Below are positions 35,222-43,862 of a DNA stretch of 49,930 nt, one piece after another. Each line of letters opens with the position of its first letter. Within the stretch, counting starts at the first letter, position 1. The position numbers and the translations under genes are program-made. Origin of the DNA: Sphingomonas parapaucimobilis NBRC 15100 (lineage in GTDB: Bacteria; Pseudomonadota; Alphaproteobacteria; Sphingomonadales; Sphingomonadaceae); assembly GCF_000787715.1 (NCBI RefSeq), contig NZ_BBPI01000017.1:1-49930 (forward strand), given 5' to 3'. The notes beneath the pieces are model-generated. The model worked only from the letters and a program-made list of their open reading frames with translations, searched no databases and had not been told where the DNA came from.

Positions 35222-36292
35222 ATGAATTCCCCGCGTTTCCCGTTGCGAACCACTCTCATTGCCGCCGCGCTGGTCTTGGGGCAGGGTGAGGCCATGTCCG
35301 CCGAACCCCAGACGCCGCTCTCCTCGCCCATCGTCATCGCGCATCGCGGGGCCAGCGGGGAGCGTCCCGAACACACGCTGGCCGCCTATGATCTCGCGAT
35401 CCGCGAGGGTGCGGACGTGATCGAGCCCGACCTGGTGCCGACCAGGGACGGCCATCTGGTCGCGCGGCACGAGAACGAGATTTCGGGCACCACCGATGTT
35501 GCCGCCCATCCGGAGTTCGCCGATCGCAAGGCGACCAAGACGATCGACGGCCAGACCGAGACCGGCTGGTTCACCGAGGACTTCACGCTGGCCGAGCTGA
35601 AGACATTGCGCGCCCGCGAACGCCTGCCCCAGCTGCGCTCGACCGCCTATGACGGGCAATTCCAGATCCCGACGCTGGAGGAGATCATCGCGCTGGCAAA
35701 GACCCGGTCGAGGGAGACCGGGCGTACCATCTCCATCTATCCCGAAACCAAGCATCCGACCTATTTCGCATCGATCGGCAAGGGCACCGATGCGCCGCTG
35801 GTCGCCGCGCTCGACAAGGCGGGCTGGAAGACAGCGGACGCGCCGGTCTTCATCCAGTCGTTCGAGGTGAAGAACCTCCAGCATCTGAAGACCATGACCG
35901 GCATCCGCCTGATCCAGCTGGTCGCAGGCGAGGGTGGCCCGGCCGACAGGGCCGCGGCCAGCTATGCCGCGATGATGACGCCCGAAGGTATGAAGCAGGT
36001 CGCGACCTATGCCTGGGGGGTCGGGCCGGACAAGGCGATGCTGTGGAACGGCGATGCGCCTTCGTCCTTGGTCGCCGACGCCCATGCGGCGGGCCTGCGT
36101 GTCCACCCCTGGACCTATCGCGCGGAAAACCAGTTCGTGCGGGCGGCCTTTCGCAAGGGCGCCGATCCCAGGGCGCATGGCGATGTCGCGGGCGAGATTC
36201 GCGCCGCACTGGGCCAGGGCATCGACGGTTTCTTCACCGATTTCCCGCAAATCGGGGTAGAAACGCGCAATGCTTTTTTGCGCGCCCGCTGA
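35222..36292 (+). CDS. glpQ: Secreted glycerophosphodiester phosphodiesterase
   Basis: A 356-aa GDPD-family enzyme that hydrolyses glycerophosphodiesters to glycerol-3-phosphate and alcohols. The signal peptide is MNSPRFPLRTTLIAAALVLG with cleavage near AMSA. Catalytic and metal residues visible are His41-Arg42 (IAHRGASGERPEHT), Glu68 and Asp70 (DVIEPDLV), and His83 (VARHENEI). Length and the ENQFVRAAF and GQGIDGFFTDFPQ ending match the periplasmic GlpQ type. It shares a 41-bp divergent gap with the molybdoenzyme operon. Confidence 0.92.
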   Translation: MNSPRFPLRTTLIAAALVLGQGEAMSAEPQTPLSSPIVIAHRGASGERPEHTLAAYDLAIREGADVIEPDLVPTRDGHLVARHENEISGTTDVAAHPEFADRKATKTIDGQTETGWFTEDFTLAELKTLRARERLPQLRSTAYDGQFQIPTLEEIIALAKTRSRETGRTISIYPETKHPTYFASIGKGTDAPLVAALDKAGWKTADAPVFIQSFEVKNLQHLKTMTGIRLIQLVAGEGGPADRAAASYAAMMTPEGMKQVATYAWGVGPDKAMLWNGDAPSSLVADAHAAGLRVHPWTYRAENQFVRAAFRKGADPRAHGDVAGEIRAALGQGIDGFFTDFPQIGVETRNAFLRAR

Positions 36293-36306
36293 AAGACCCC
36301 GTATCC

Positions 36307-36615
36307 ATGCGTAACCTCGTCCTGAAACTCGCCGTCCTGACTCTCCCGCTGGCGACCGGGGGCTGCGTCAAGACGGTGGCCAGCGTGGTGAAGGCGCCGT
36401 TCCAGGCGGCGGGGCAGGTGGTCGACTGGACGACGACCAGCCAGTCCGAGGCCGACCGCAATTACGGCCGCAAGATGCGCAAGCAGGAGGCCAAGGAAGG
36501 CCGCGAGCGCCGCGACTATGAGAAGCAGTGCCGCAAGCACCCGGAGCAATGTCAGCAGGGTCGGCAGGGCCAGCCCAGCCAGCAGGGCTATGACGGCTAT
36601 CGCGCCGGTTACTGA
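36307..36615 (+). CDS. Small predicted lipoprotein
   Basis: A 102-aa protein with a signal peptide and lipobox LATGGC (Cys20). After VKTVASVVKAPFQAAGQVVD comes a highly charged Arg/Lys/Glu region (RKMRKQEAKEGRERRDYEKQ) and a Gln/Gly-rich tail (CQQGRQGQPSQQGYDGY). I recognise no domain. Two Cys in the tail region (QCRKHPEQC) are a possible disulfide. It sits 14 bp after glpQ and may share its transcript. Function unknown. Confidence 0.75.
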   Translation: MRNLVLKLAVLTLPLATGGCVKTVASVVKAPFQAAGQVVDWTTTSQSEADRNYGRKMRKQEAKEGRERRDYEKQCRKHPEQCQQGRQGQPSQQGYDGYRAGY

Positions 36616-36818
36616 TCGCTGACGGGCGGCGGCCATCCGGCGAGGATGGCCGCCACGGCAGCCTGGACCTCGGGTCGGTGCTGGACCCATAAAGGGCTGG
36701 ATCGGACCTCGACCGCCGGGCTCATATCGTCGCGGCAGATCGTGCCCGCGACCAGCCCGTCGGTCCGGTTCCAGACCGCGGCCGAGGGGGCGAGGACGGC
36801 GGGATCACAGCCACCATG
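36609..36818 (-). pseudogene. Possible gene remnant (open frame without start)
   Basis: Between the lipoprotein stop and the DUF2459 gene, the minus strand stays open for about 70 codons after an in-frame TGA at 36821-36819, and ends in TAA at 36611-36609. The translation includes DPAVLAPSAAVWNRTDG, DDMSPAVEVRSSPLWVQHRP and EVQAAVAAILAGWPPPVSDQ. Third positions are GC-rich as in coding DNA, but no start codon is found in its first part; an internal ATG gives about 40 residues. It may be the tail of a decayed gene or chance. Confidence 0.2.
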
Positions 36819-37500
36819 TCACCGTCCATGGGAAGGGCGTCCACCATCCCATCCGCACCCCTGCCGCCGCCAGCGCGTCGCCGGTCCAGCTGTTGCAGGT
36901 ATGCGTGGCGCTGTACCGCCCGCTCGCGTCATAAAAGGCGTCATACACGCCATAGCCCGGATAATGCGGCCCTCCGCGCCGCCAGCTCGCCTGAATGAAG
37001 GCGATCAGGTGGCGATAGGCCTCGCGCGACAGGCGGATCGCCCGCACATCCTCGCCATTCGCGCGGGGCAGGGGCAGATGGTCGACATGGATCAGCGTCC
37101 GGTCGCTGCCCAGCGCGGCGTGCAGGATCGTGCCCGGCTTCACGTCACGCCAGTGCGGCGTCTCGCGAAAGAAACCCGCCTCGCCCCAGCCGATGGCGAG
37201 GAAGGGAAACCCGGCATAGCGCGGGTCGCGCAGATCCTGTGGCCTCGCCCAATCGCGCCAGTCCATGCCTGCCGCCTGTTTGGGCACGATGATCGCGGTG
37301 TGGACAGGGCTTGACTCGACGAAGATCGTGACGGCATCCGCGCCCGCCTCCGGCATCGGCACCGTCGCCCGCGGGATCGCCCCCAGCGCCAGCCCCGCGC
37401 CCAGATAGGCCAGCAGGATCAGCCCGATAGCGGCCAACGCCCCCCTTGCAACGCGCCCCAGCCGTCGCCACGATATGGTTTCATTTGTCACCATCATCAT
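36805..37500 (-). CDS. DUF2459 (TIGR02117 family) membrane protein
   Basis: A 231-aa protein with an N-terminal anchor (ALAAIGLILLAYLGAGLALG). The family signatures are VFVESSPVHTAIIVP-like (IFVESSPVHTAIIVPKQAAG), FLAIGWGEAGFFRETPHWRD and a C-terminal SATHTCNSWTGDALAAAG, with His and Cys placed like a papain-like/NlpC fold active site. Three consecutive ATGs (37500, 37497, 37494) occur; GGAG lies six bases before 37500, so I use that one. Divergent from phhA with a 14-bp gap. Role unknown. Confidence 0.85.
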   Translation of the reverse strand: MMMVTNETISWRRLGRVARGALAAIGLILLAYLGAGLALGAIPRATVPMPEAGADAVTIFVESSPVHTAIIVPKQAAGMDWRDWARPQDLRDPRYAGFPFLAIGWGEAGFFRETPHWRDVKPGTILHAALGSDRTLIHVDHLPLPRANGEDVRAIRLSREAYRHLIAFIQASWRRGGPHYPGYGVYDAFYDASGRYSATHTCNSWTGDALAAAGVRMGWWTPFPWTVTWWL

Positions 37501-37514
37501 GATAGGCTCCGCGA

Positions 37515-38384
37515 ATGGCACAGGATACCCATGTTCTCGCCGCCCCGCCCGAAGGGGCTGGAGCCGATTGGACCATCCCGCAGGGGTGGGATCGTTACAC
37601 GGCGGAAGAACATGCGACCTGGGATACGCTGTTCGCCCGCCAGTCCAAGTTGTTGCCCGGTCGCGCGTCGGAGGCGTATCTGCGCGGCCTCGATGTGCTC
37701 AAGCTGTCACGACCCGGCATTCCCGATTTCGAGGAACTGTCCGACCGGCTGATGAAACTGACCGGGTGGCAGGTGGTGGCGGTGCCGGGGCTGGTGCCCG
37801 ACGATGTGTTCTTCGACCATATGGCCAATCGCCGCTTCGTCGCGGGCAATTTCATCCGGCGGCCCGACCAGCTCGATTATCTTCAGGAGCCGGACGTCTT
37901 TCACGACGTGTTCGGCCATGTCCCGATGCTCGCCGATCCGGTCTTCGCCGATTATCTCGCCGCCTATGGGCGCGGCGGACAGCGGGCGCTGGGCATGGAT
38001 GCGCTGAAATATCTGGGGCGGCTCTACTGGTACACGGTCGAGTTCGGGCTGGTGCGTGAGGACGGCGACCTGCGCATTTACGGCGCGGGCATCGTGTCGA
38101 GCTATTCGGAAAGCCGCTTCGCGCTGGAGGACCCGAGCCCCAACCGGATCGGCTTCGACCTCGCCCGCGTGATGCGGACGGAGTATCGGATCGACGATTT
38201 CCAGCAGAATTACTTCGTGATCCCAAGCTACGAGGAGTTGTTGCGCACCACGCTGGAGACCGATTTCGCGCCGCTTTACGAGGAGATCAAGGCGTTGCCG
38301 GACATTCCGGTCGCGGAGATCGTGCCGGGGGATGAGGTGGTGACGCGGGGGACGCAGGATTATGCGAAGGCGAAGCTGGGATAG
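37515..38384 (+). CDS. phhA: Phenylalanine 4-monooxygenase
   Basis: A 289-aa pterin-dependent aromatic amino acid hydroxylase converting phenylalanine to tyrosine. The iron facial triad is visible as His130 and His135 (EPDVFHDVFGHVPML) and Glu176 (LYWYTVEFGLV). FIRRPDQLDYLQEPD and IYGAGIVSSYSESRFALE are family motifs. It is monomeric-type, without an N-terminal ACT domain, as usual in bacteria. The start is the ATG at 37515; only a weak Shine-Dalgarno is seen. No pterin dehydratase gene is adjacent. Confidence 0.95.
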   Translation: MAQDTHVLAAPPEGAGADWTIPQGWDRYTAEEHATWDTLFARQSKLLPGRASEAYLRGLDVLKLSRPGIPDFEELSDRLMKLTGWQVVAVPGLVPDDVFFDHMANRRFVAGNFIRRPDQLDYLQEPDVFHDVFGHVPMLADPVFADYLAAYGRGGQRALGMDALKYLGRLYWYTVEFGLVREDGDLRIYGAGIVSSYSESRFALEDPSPNRIGFDLARVMRTEYRIDDFQQNYFVIPSYEELLRTTLETDFAPLYEEIKALPDIPVAEIVPGDEVVTRGTQDYAKAKLG

Positions 38385-38397
38385 GGTTTCCCTGGGG

Positions 38398-38470
38398 CTT
38401 CGACTTCGCTCAGCCTGAACGGAATTTGGTATGACGCCCCAGCTCCGTTCAGCCCGAGCGACATCGAAGG
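38398..38470. repeat. Inverted-repeat intergenic element (family C)
   Basis: The left arm (38398-38422) reads CTTCGACTTCGCTCAGCCTG then AACGG. The right arm (38445-38470) is nearly its reverse complement (CCGTTCAGCCCGAGCGACAT then CGAAGG). The arms differ at a few positions around a 22-base spacer and lie just after phhA. Such CTTCGAC-TCGCTCAG palindromes are common sphingomonad intergenic repeats. Confidence 0.7.
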
Positions 38471-38537
38471 CCACGCCCCAACCTCACCCCCAACCCCCGA
38501 AACGGAACCTTATCCCGCACCCCCGGTTCGCCATGTC

Positions 38538-39113
38538 ATGCATGACCAGCCCAACAGAGCGGTGAAATACCCGCTGCTCGCCCAGCCCCATATCCAGCTC
38601 TACGGCACGGTGGACGAGGTGATGTATGCCGGGTTCAAGGACCAGCTGGCCGCCGCGCCCACGGACGGTCCGCTGGTCGTGTCGATGACCACCTTGGGCG
38701 GGGACCCCGAAATGGCGCGGGCGATGGGCGACTCGATCCGCTTGCTGCGCGACTATACCGGCCGCGAGACGCTGTTCCTGGGCAAGGTCGCGGTCTATTC
38801 GGCGGGGGCGACCTTCATGTCGGCCTTCCCGGTCGAGACGCGGTTCCTGACGCGGGGCACCCGGCTGATGCTCCATGAGCGGCAGATGTCGGGCTCGATC
38901 GACCTGACCGGCCCGCTCACCAGCCTGCCCGCGATCCTGAAGGCCAAGCTGCATGAGATCGAGCAGTCGGTCCTGATCCAGGAGGAGGGCTTCCGCGCCA
39001 TCGTCAACGGGTCGCAGGTGTCGTTCGAGAGCTTGCGCGAAAAAGCAACGAGCAACTGGTATATCGACGCCGAGGAAGCACGCGACCTGGGGCTGGTCCT
39101 TGATGTGATCTGA
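38538..39113 (+). CDS. ClpP-like protease (S14/SppA-type)
   Basis: A 191-aa ClpP-fold protein. The nucleophile region VAVYSAGATFMSAF (Ser88) and LMLHERQMSG (His113) align with ClpP's catalytic Ser and His; a third Asp is not certain. The early PLVVSMTTLGGDPEMARAMG matches the oxyanion-loop region of ClpP. It is divergent from housekeeping ClpP, and no clpX or clpA is nearby, so it could be a stand-alone or inactive relative. ATG 38538 is used. Confidence 0.85.
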   Translation: MHDQPNRAVKYPLLAQPHIQLYGTVDEVMYAGFKDQLAAAPTDGPLVVSMTTLGGDPEMARAMGDSIRLLRDYTGRETLFLGKVAVYSAGATFMSAFPVETRFLTRGTRLMLHERQMSGSIDLTGPLTSLPAILKAKLHEIEQSVLIQEEGFRAIVNGSQVSFESLREKATSNWYIDAEEARDLGLVLDVI

Positions 39114-39184
39114 GCCACCGCCTAAATCGCGCGAAGACATTTGCGACAACCGGCCCTGTCATGTATCGGCTCTGCTAATCCTTT

Positions 39185-39202
39185 GCCGGTCCCGGGACCG
39201 GC
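39185..39202. promoter_or_regulatory. Perfect 18-bp palindrome upstream of sdhB
   Basis: GCCGGTCCCGGGACCGGC is self-complementary and lies 22 bases before the sdhB ATG. It could be a regulator dyad or a leader hairpin. No T tract follows, so it is not a standard terminator. Confidence 0.4.
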
Positions 39203-39223
39203 CCATCCAGCGGGTTAGAGACC

Positions 39224-40003
39224 ATGGCCGAATTTGCCCTGCCGAAGAACAGCGTCATCAAGAAGGGCGAAACGCATCAGGCGACCACCGGTGGCCGCCT
39301 GAAGAAGTTCAAGGTGTACCGCTACGATCCCGATTCGGGCCAGAACCCGCGCTACGACACGTTCGAGGTCGATCTGGACGAATGCGGCCCGATGGTGCTC
39401 GATGCGCTCATCAAGATGAAGGCCGAGCAGGACAGCTCGCTGACCTTCCGCCGTTCGTGCCGAGAGGGCATTTGCGGATCATGCGCGATGAACATCGACG
39501 GTCGCAACGGCCTGGCCTGCACCACCGCGATCGAGGATGTGAAGGGCACGGTCCAGATCACGCCCCTGCCGCACATGGACGTGGTCAAGGACCTGGTCCC
39601 CGACTTCACGCATTTCTATGCGCAGTACGCGTCGATCAAGCCGTGGCTGCAGACCGTGTCGCCCGCCCCCTCGGGCAAGGAGCGGCTGCAGTCGCCGGAT
39701 GACCGCGCCAAGCTGGACGGTCTGTACGAGTGCATCCTGTGCGCCTGCTGCTCGACCTCCTGCCCCAGCTATTGGTGGAACAGCGACAAGTTCCTGGGTC
39801 CAGCGATCCTGCTCCAGGCCTATCGCTGGCTGGCCGACAGCCGTGACGAGATGACCGGCGAGCGTCTCGACGAGCTGGAAGATCCCTTCCGCCTGTACCG
39901 CTGTCACACCATCATGAACTGCGCGAATGTCTGCCCCAAGGGCCTGAACCCCGCCAAGGCGATCGCCGAGATCAAGAAGATGGAAGCCGAACGGGTCATC
40001 TGA
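39224..40003 (+). CDS. sdhB: Succinate dehydrogenase iron-sulfur subunit
   Basis: A 259-aa SdhB of complex II with three Fe-S clusters: 2Fe-2S Cys79, 84, 87, 99 ([14 protein letters not shown]); 4Fe-4S Cys170, 173, 176 and 237 ([15 protein letters not shown]); 3Fe-4S Cys180, 227 and 233 ([17 protein letters not shown]). It is complete. sdhC, sdhD and sdhA are not next to it here; a ClpP-like gene precedes it and a terminator then zapE follow, so sdhB appears to be transcribed separately. Confidence 0.96.
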   Translation: MAEFALPKNSVIKKGETHQATTGGRLKKFKVYRYDPDSGQNPRYDTFEVDLDECGPMVLDALIKMKAEQDSSLTFRRSCREGICGSCAMNIDGRNGLACTTAIEDVKGTVQITPLPHMDVVKDLVPDFTHFYAQYASIKPWLQTVSPAPSGKERLQSPDDRAKLDGLYECILCACCSTSCPSYWWNSDKFLGPAILLQAYRWLADSRDEMTGERLDELEDPFRLYRCHTIMNCANVCPKGLNPAKAIAEIKKMEAERVI

Positions 40004-40031
40004 TCCGGCTGCTTTCGATGGAAACGGGAAA

Positions 40032-40058
40032 GGGGGTCGGAAACGGCCCCCTTTTCTT
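40032..40058 (+). terminator. Rho-independent terminator of sdhB
   Basis: A 7-bp stem GGGGGTC / GGCCCCC with loop GGAAAC is followed by TTTTCTT. It begins 29 bases after the sdhB stop. The next feature is a dispersed repeat. Confidence 0.8.
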
Positions 40059-40187
40059 ATTCCTCCCCAAACTTGGCTTGGGGAGGGGGCCATCCGAAGG
40101 ATGGTGGAGGGGCAGTATCCCCAACGAAGCGGTGACACCCCTCCGTCAGGCCTTCGGCCTGCCACCTCCCCTTGCAGGGGAGGAATG
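40059..40187 (+). repeat. Dispersed ~130-bp palindromic repeat (family A)
   Basis: Begins ATTCCTCCCC and ends GGGGAGGAAT. Internal hairpins CCATCC-GAA-GGATGG and CAGG-CCTTCGG-CCTG are present. It shares orientation with 19708 and 24869 and sits between the sdhB terminator and zapE. The centre differs from the other copies. Confidence 0.85.
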
Positions 40188-40228
40188 GGGTTGACGTCGG
40201 ACAGGGCAGGGCAGACATCGCCCCCAAC

Positions 40229-41353
40229 ATGCCCGACATCCTCAACGCCTATCATCGCCTGATCGCCGCCGAAGAGCTTCGCCCCGATCCCGAACAGGCC
40301 GCCGCCGCCGCGCGTCTCGAACAGCTCGCGACCGAGCTGGAAACCCCGCGCAAGACCGGCTTCCTCGCCCGCCTGACCGGCAAGGGTGCGCCTGCCCCCA
40401 AGGGGGTCTATCTCTGGGGTGACGTCGGGCGCGGCAAGTCGATGCTGATGGACCTGTTCTTCGATCACGTCGCGGTCGAGACCAAGCGCCGGGTCCACTT
40501 CGCCGAGTTCATGCTGGAGGTCCACGCCCGCATCGCCACCGAGCGCGCCAAGCAGGCGGGCGACCCGATCGCTCCCGTCGCCGCTGCGCTGGCCGAGGAG
40601 GTCAGGCTGCTGGCGTTCGACGAGATGATGGTCACGAACAGCCCCGACGCGATGATCCTGTCGCGGCTGTTCACCGCGCTGATCGAGGCGGGGGTGACGA
40701 TCGTCACCACCTCCAACCGGCCGCCCAAGGACCTCTACAAGAACGGCCTCAACCGCGAACATTTCCTGCCCTTCATCGCGCTGATCGAGGAACGGCTGGA
40801 CGTGCTGGCGCTCAACGGGCCGACTGATTATCGGCGCGACCGGCTGGGGCGGCTCGACACCTGGCTGGTGCCCAATGGGCCGAAGGCGACGATGACGCTG
40901 TCGGCGGCGTTCTTCCGCCTGACCGACTATCCGGTCGAGGATGCCGCGCATGTGCCTTCCGAGGACCTGAAGGTCGGTGGACGCGTGCTGCATGTACCCA
41001 AGGCGCTGAAAGGCGTCGCGGTCTTCTCGTTCAAGCGTCTGTGCGGCGAGGCGCGGGGCGCGGCGGACTATCTGGCGGTGGCGCGACGCTTCCACACCGT
41101 CATCCTGGTCGGCATTCCCAAGCTGGGGCCGGAGAATCGCAACGAGGCGGCGCGCTTCGTCCAGCTCATCGACGCGCTCTACGAACACAAGGTCAAGCTG
41201 CTCGCCGCAGCCGACGCGCAGCCCGCCGAACTCTATGAAACCGGGGACGGCCGGTTCGAGTTTGAACGCACGATCAGCCGGTTGGAAGAGATGCGATCGG
41301 ACGAGTATCTGGCCCAGGGTCATGGTCCCGATGAAGGGCTGATGACGCCTTAA
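40229..41353 (+). CDS. zapE: Cell division protein ZapE (AFG1-like ATPase)
   Basis: A 374-aa AAA-like ATPase of the ZapE/LACE1 family, linked to Z-ring constriction and proteostasis. Walker A GDVGRGKS is at 64-71 (YLWGDVGRGKSMLMD) and Walker B LLAFDE ends near residue 132. Further family motifs are TIVTTSNRPPKDLYKNGLNR and the C-terminal RLIDALYEH-like QLIDALYEHKVKLLAAA and FERTISRLEEMRSDEYL. The ATG at 40229 is chosen; the frame upstream runs into the repeat. It precedes mdh by 121 bp. Confidence 0.94.
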   Translation: MPDILNAYHRLIAAEELRPDPEQAAAAARLEQLATELETPRKTGFLARLTGKGAPAPKGVYLWGDVGRGKSMLMDLFFDHVAVETKRRVHFAEFMLEVHARIATERAKQAGDPIAPVAAALAEEVRLLAFDEMMVTNSPDAMILSRLFTALIEAGVTIVTTSNRPPKDLYKNGLNREHFLPFIALIEERLDVLALNGPTDYRRDRLGRLDTWLVPNGPKATMTLSAAFFRLTDYPVEDAAHVPSEDLKVGGRVLHVPKALKGVAVFSFKRLCGEARGAADYLAVARRFHTVILVGIPKLGPENRNEAARFVQLIDALYEHKVKLLAAADAQPAELYETGDGRFEFERTISRLEEMRSDEYLAQGHGPDEGLMTP

Positions 41354-41387
41354 TGCATTTGCGAACTATTATCGTTTAAAATCTTAA

Positions 41388-42437
<1,050 letters not shown>

Positions 42438-42452
42438 TCAGCGAGTGAGCAC

Positions 42453-42831
42453 CCACCCCGGCGAAAGCCGGGGTCCAGTTGGGAGTGTCCTCCCCCATGG
42501 ATGGTCCGGCCTATGTTTACATTATGGCCAACCGCCGGAACGGAACGCTCTATCTGGGGTCGACGATCAACCTGCCGAAACGGGCCTGGGAGCATCGCAA
42601 CGGCGTCGTCGAGGGGTTCACGAAACGATATGGCTGTCATCTGCTCGTCTGGTACGAGGTGCATGAGAGCCTGGAATTTGCACGGCAGCGCGAGCTGCAA
42701 ATGAAAGAATGGAGACGGGGCTGGAAGTTGCAGGAAATCGAAGGACTCAATCCCGACTGGGATGATCTTTACGATCGGATCGCGCTTCCATGACCGTCTT
42801 CCCAACTGGACCCCGGCGTACGCCGGGGCGG
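42453..42831. mobile_element. Candidate GIY-YIG element bounded by inverted repeats
   Basis: The left arm 42453-42485 and right arm 42799-42831 are inverted copies of about 33 bases, differing at about five positions; both contain CCCCGGCG, GCCGGGGTCC and AGTTGGGA. Between them lies only the GIY-YIG gene. The right arm ends 16 bases before the sucD ATG and the left begins 15 bases after the mdh stop, so the unit fills the mdh-sucD gap. A related palindrome without any gene is at 43744-43824. Mobility is an inference; no target-site duplication was identified. Confidence 0.5.
42497..42793 (+). CDS. GIY-YIG single-domain endonuclease
   Basis: A 98-aa protein, essentially one GIY-YIG (URI) nuclease domain. 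The GIY half is AYVYIMANRRNG and the YIG half is TLYLGSTINLPKRAWEHR with the catalytic Arg. The conserved Glu helix reads EFARQRELQMKEWRRGWKLQ, followed by the typical ending LNPDWDDLY. This is the stand-alone COG2827-like group, related in fold to UvrC N-terminus and homing nucleases. The ATG at 42497 is used; no strong Shine-Dalgarno is seen. It is flanked by inverted repeats (42453-42485 and 42799-42831). Confidence 0.92.
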   Translation: MDGPAYVYIMANRRNGTLYLGSTINLPKRAWEHRNGVVEGFTKRYGCHLLVWYEVHESLEFARQRELQMKEWRRGWKLQEIEGLNPDWDDLYDRIALP

Positions 42832-42847
42832 TAAGGACGAAAAGCAG

Positions 42848-43732
42848 ATGAGCATCCTCGTCAACAAGAACACCAAGGTCATCACCCAGGGCATGACGGG
42901 TGAAACCGGCACGTTCCACACCCAGCAGGCGCTGGCGTACGGTACGCAGATGGTCGGCGGCGTGACGCCGGGCAAGGGCGGCACCGAGCATATCGGCCTG
43001 CCGGTCTTCAACACCGTCGCCGAAGCCAAGTCAAAGACGGGCGCCGATGCGTCGGTCATCTACGTGCCGCCGCCCTTCGCGGCCGACTCGATCCTGGAAG
43101 CGATCGACGCGGAGATTCCGCTGATCGTCGCGATCACGGAAGGCATTCCGGTTCTCGACATGGTCAAGGTGAAGCGCGCTTTGTCGGGTTCGAAGTCGCG
43201 CCTGATCGGTCCGAACTGCCCGGGCGTGCTGACGCCGGGTGAGTGCAAGATCGGCATCATGCCGGGTTCGATCTTCAAGAAGGGTTCGGTCGGCGTCGTT
43301 TCGCGCTCGGGCACGCTGACCTATGAGGCGGTGTTCCAGACCTCGAACGCTGGCCTGGGTCAGACGACCGCGGTCGGCATCGGCGGCGACCCCGTCAACG
43401 GCACCAACTTCATCGACGTACTCGAGCTGTTCCTGGCCGATGACGAGACCCAGTCGATCATCATGATCGGCGAGATCGGCGGCTCGGCGGAAGAGGAAGC
43501 CGCGCAGTTCCTGCGTGACGAAGCCAAGCGCGGTCGTTCGAAGCCGATGGCTGGCTTCATCGCGGGCCGCACCGCGCCTCCGGGCCGTCGCATGGGCCAT
43601 GCCGGTGCGATCGTGTCGGGCGGCCAGGGCGGTGCCGAGGACAAGATCGCGGCGATGGAAGCAGCCGGGATCAAGGTCGCGGCCAGCCCCTCGGAGCTCG
43701 GCTCGACCCTGCTGTCGGTGCTGAACAAGTAA
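42848..43732 (+). CDS. sucD: Succinyl-CoA synthetase subunit alpha
   Basis: A 294-aa alpha subunit. The CoA-binding domain starts [40 protein letters not shown] follows, and the phosphorylated His251 is in [17 protein letters not shown]. It is complete. The beta subunit gene sucC is normally adjacent in many bacteria but is not in this cluster; its usual place is taken by the GIY-YIG unit. AGGACGAAAAGCAG precedes the ATG. Confidence 0.96.
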   Translation: MSILVNKNTKVITQGMTGETGTFHTQQALAYGTQMVGGVTPGKGGTEHIGLPVFNTVAEAKSKTGADASVIYVPPPFAADSILEAIDAEIPLIVAITEGIPVLDMVKVKRALSGSKSRLIGPNCPGVLTPGECKIGIMPGSIFKKGSVGVVSRSGTLTYEAVFQTSNAGLGQTTAVGIGGDPVNGTNFIDVLELFLADDETQSIIMIGEIGGSAEEEAAQFLRDEAKRGRSKPMAGFIAGRTAPPGRRMGHAGAIVSGGQGGAEDKIAAMEAAGIKVAASPSELGSTLLSVLNK

Positions 43733-43743
43733 GGCGTATCGCG

Positions 43744-43824
43744 TCACCCCGGCACAACCGCCGGGGTCCGTGGCGGCAGGCGGGCCGCTCGCGGCTGCGG
43801 ACCCCAGGCGGATGTGCCGGGGTG
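43744..43824. repeat. Palindromic intergenic element (family D), gene-free
   Basis: The left arm 43745-43770 and right arm 43798-43824 are near-perfect inverted copies (CACCCCGGCACA, GGGGTCCG in each) around a 27-base spacer. The arms share CACCCCGGC and GCCGGGGTCC with the inverted repeats around the GIY-YIG gene. It lies between sucD and sucA. Confidence 0.75.
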
Positions 43825-43862
43825 GCGATCATGAAGAAGACGGGCGGTCGAGGAAGCGTCTC

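Noticed and set aside
36646..37314. A 222-codon plus-strand frame
   Set aside because: Opposite the DUF2459 gene, with no recognisable domain and no Shine-Dalgarno; judged a shadow.
39479..41323. A 614-codon minus-strand frame across sdhB, a repeat and zapE
   Set aside because: It spans a terminator and a dispersed repeat and is opposite two well-supported genes; composition is shadow-like.
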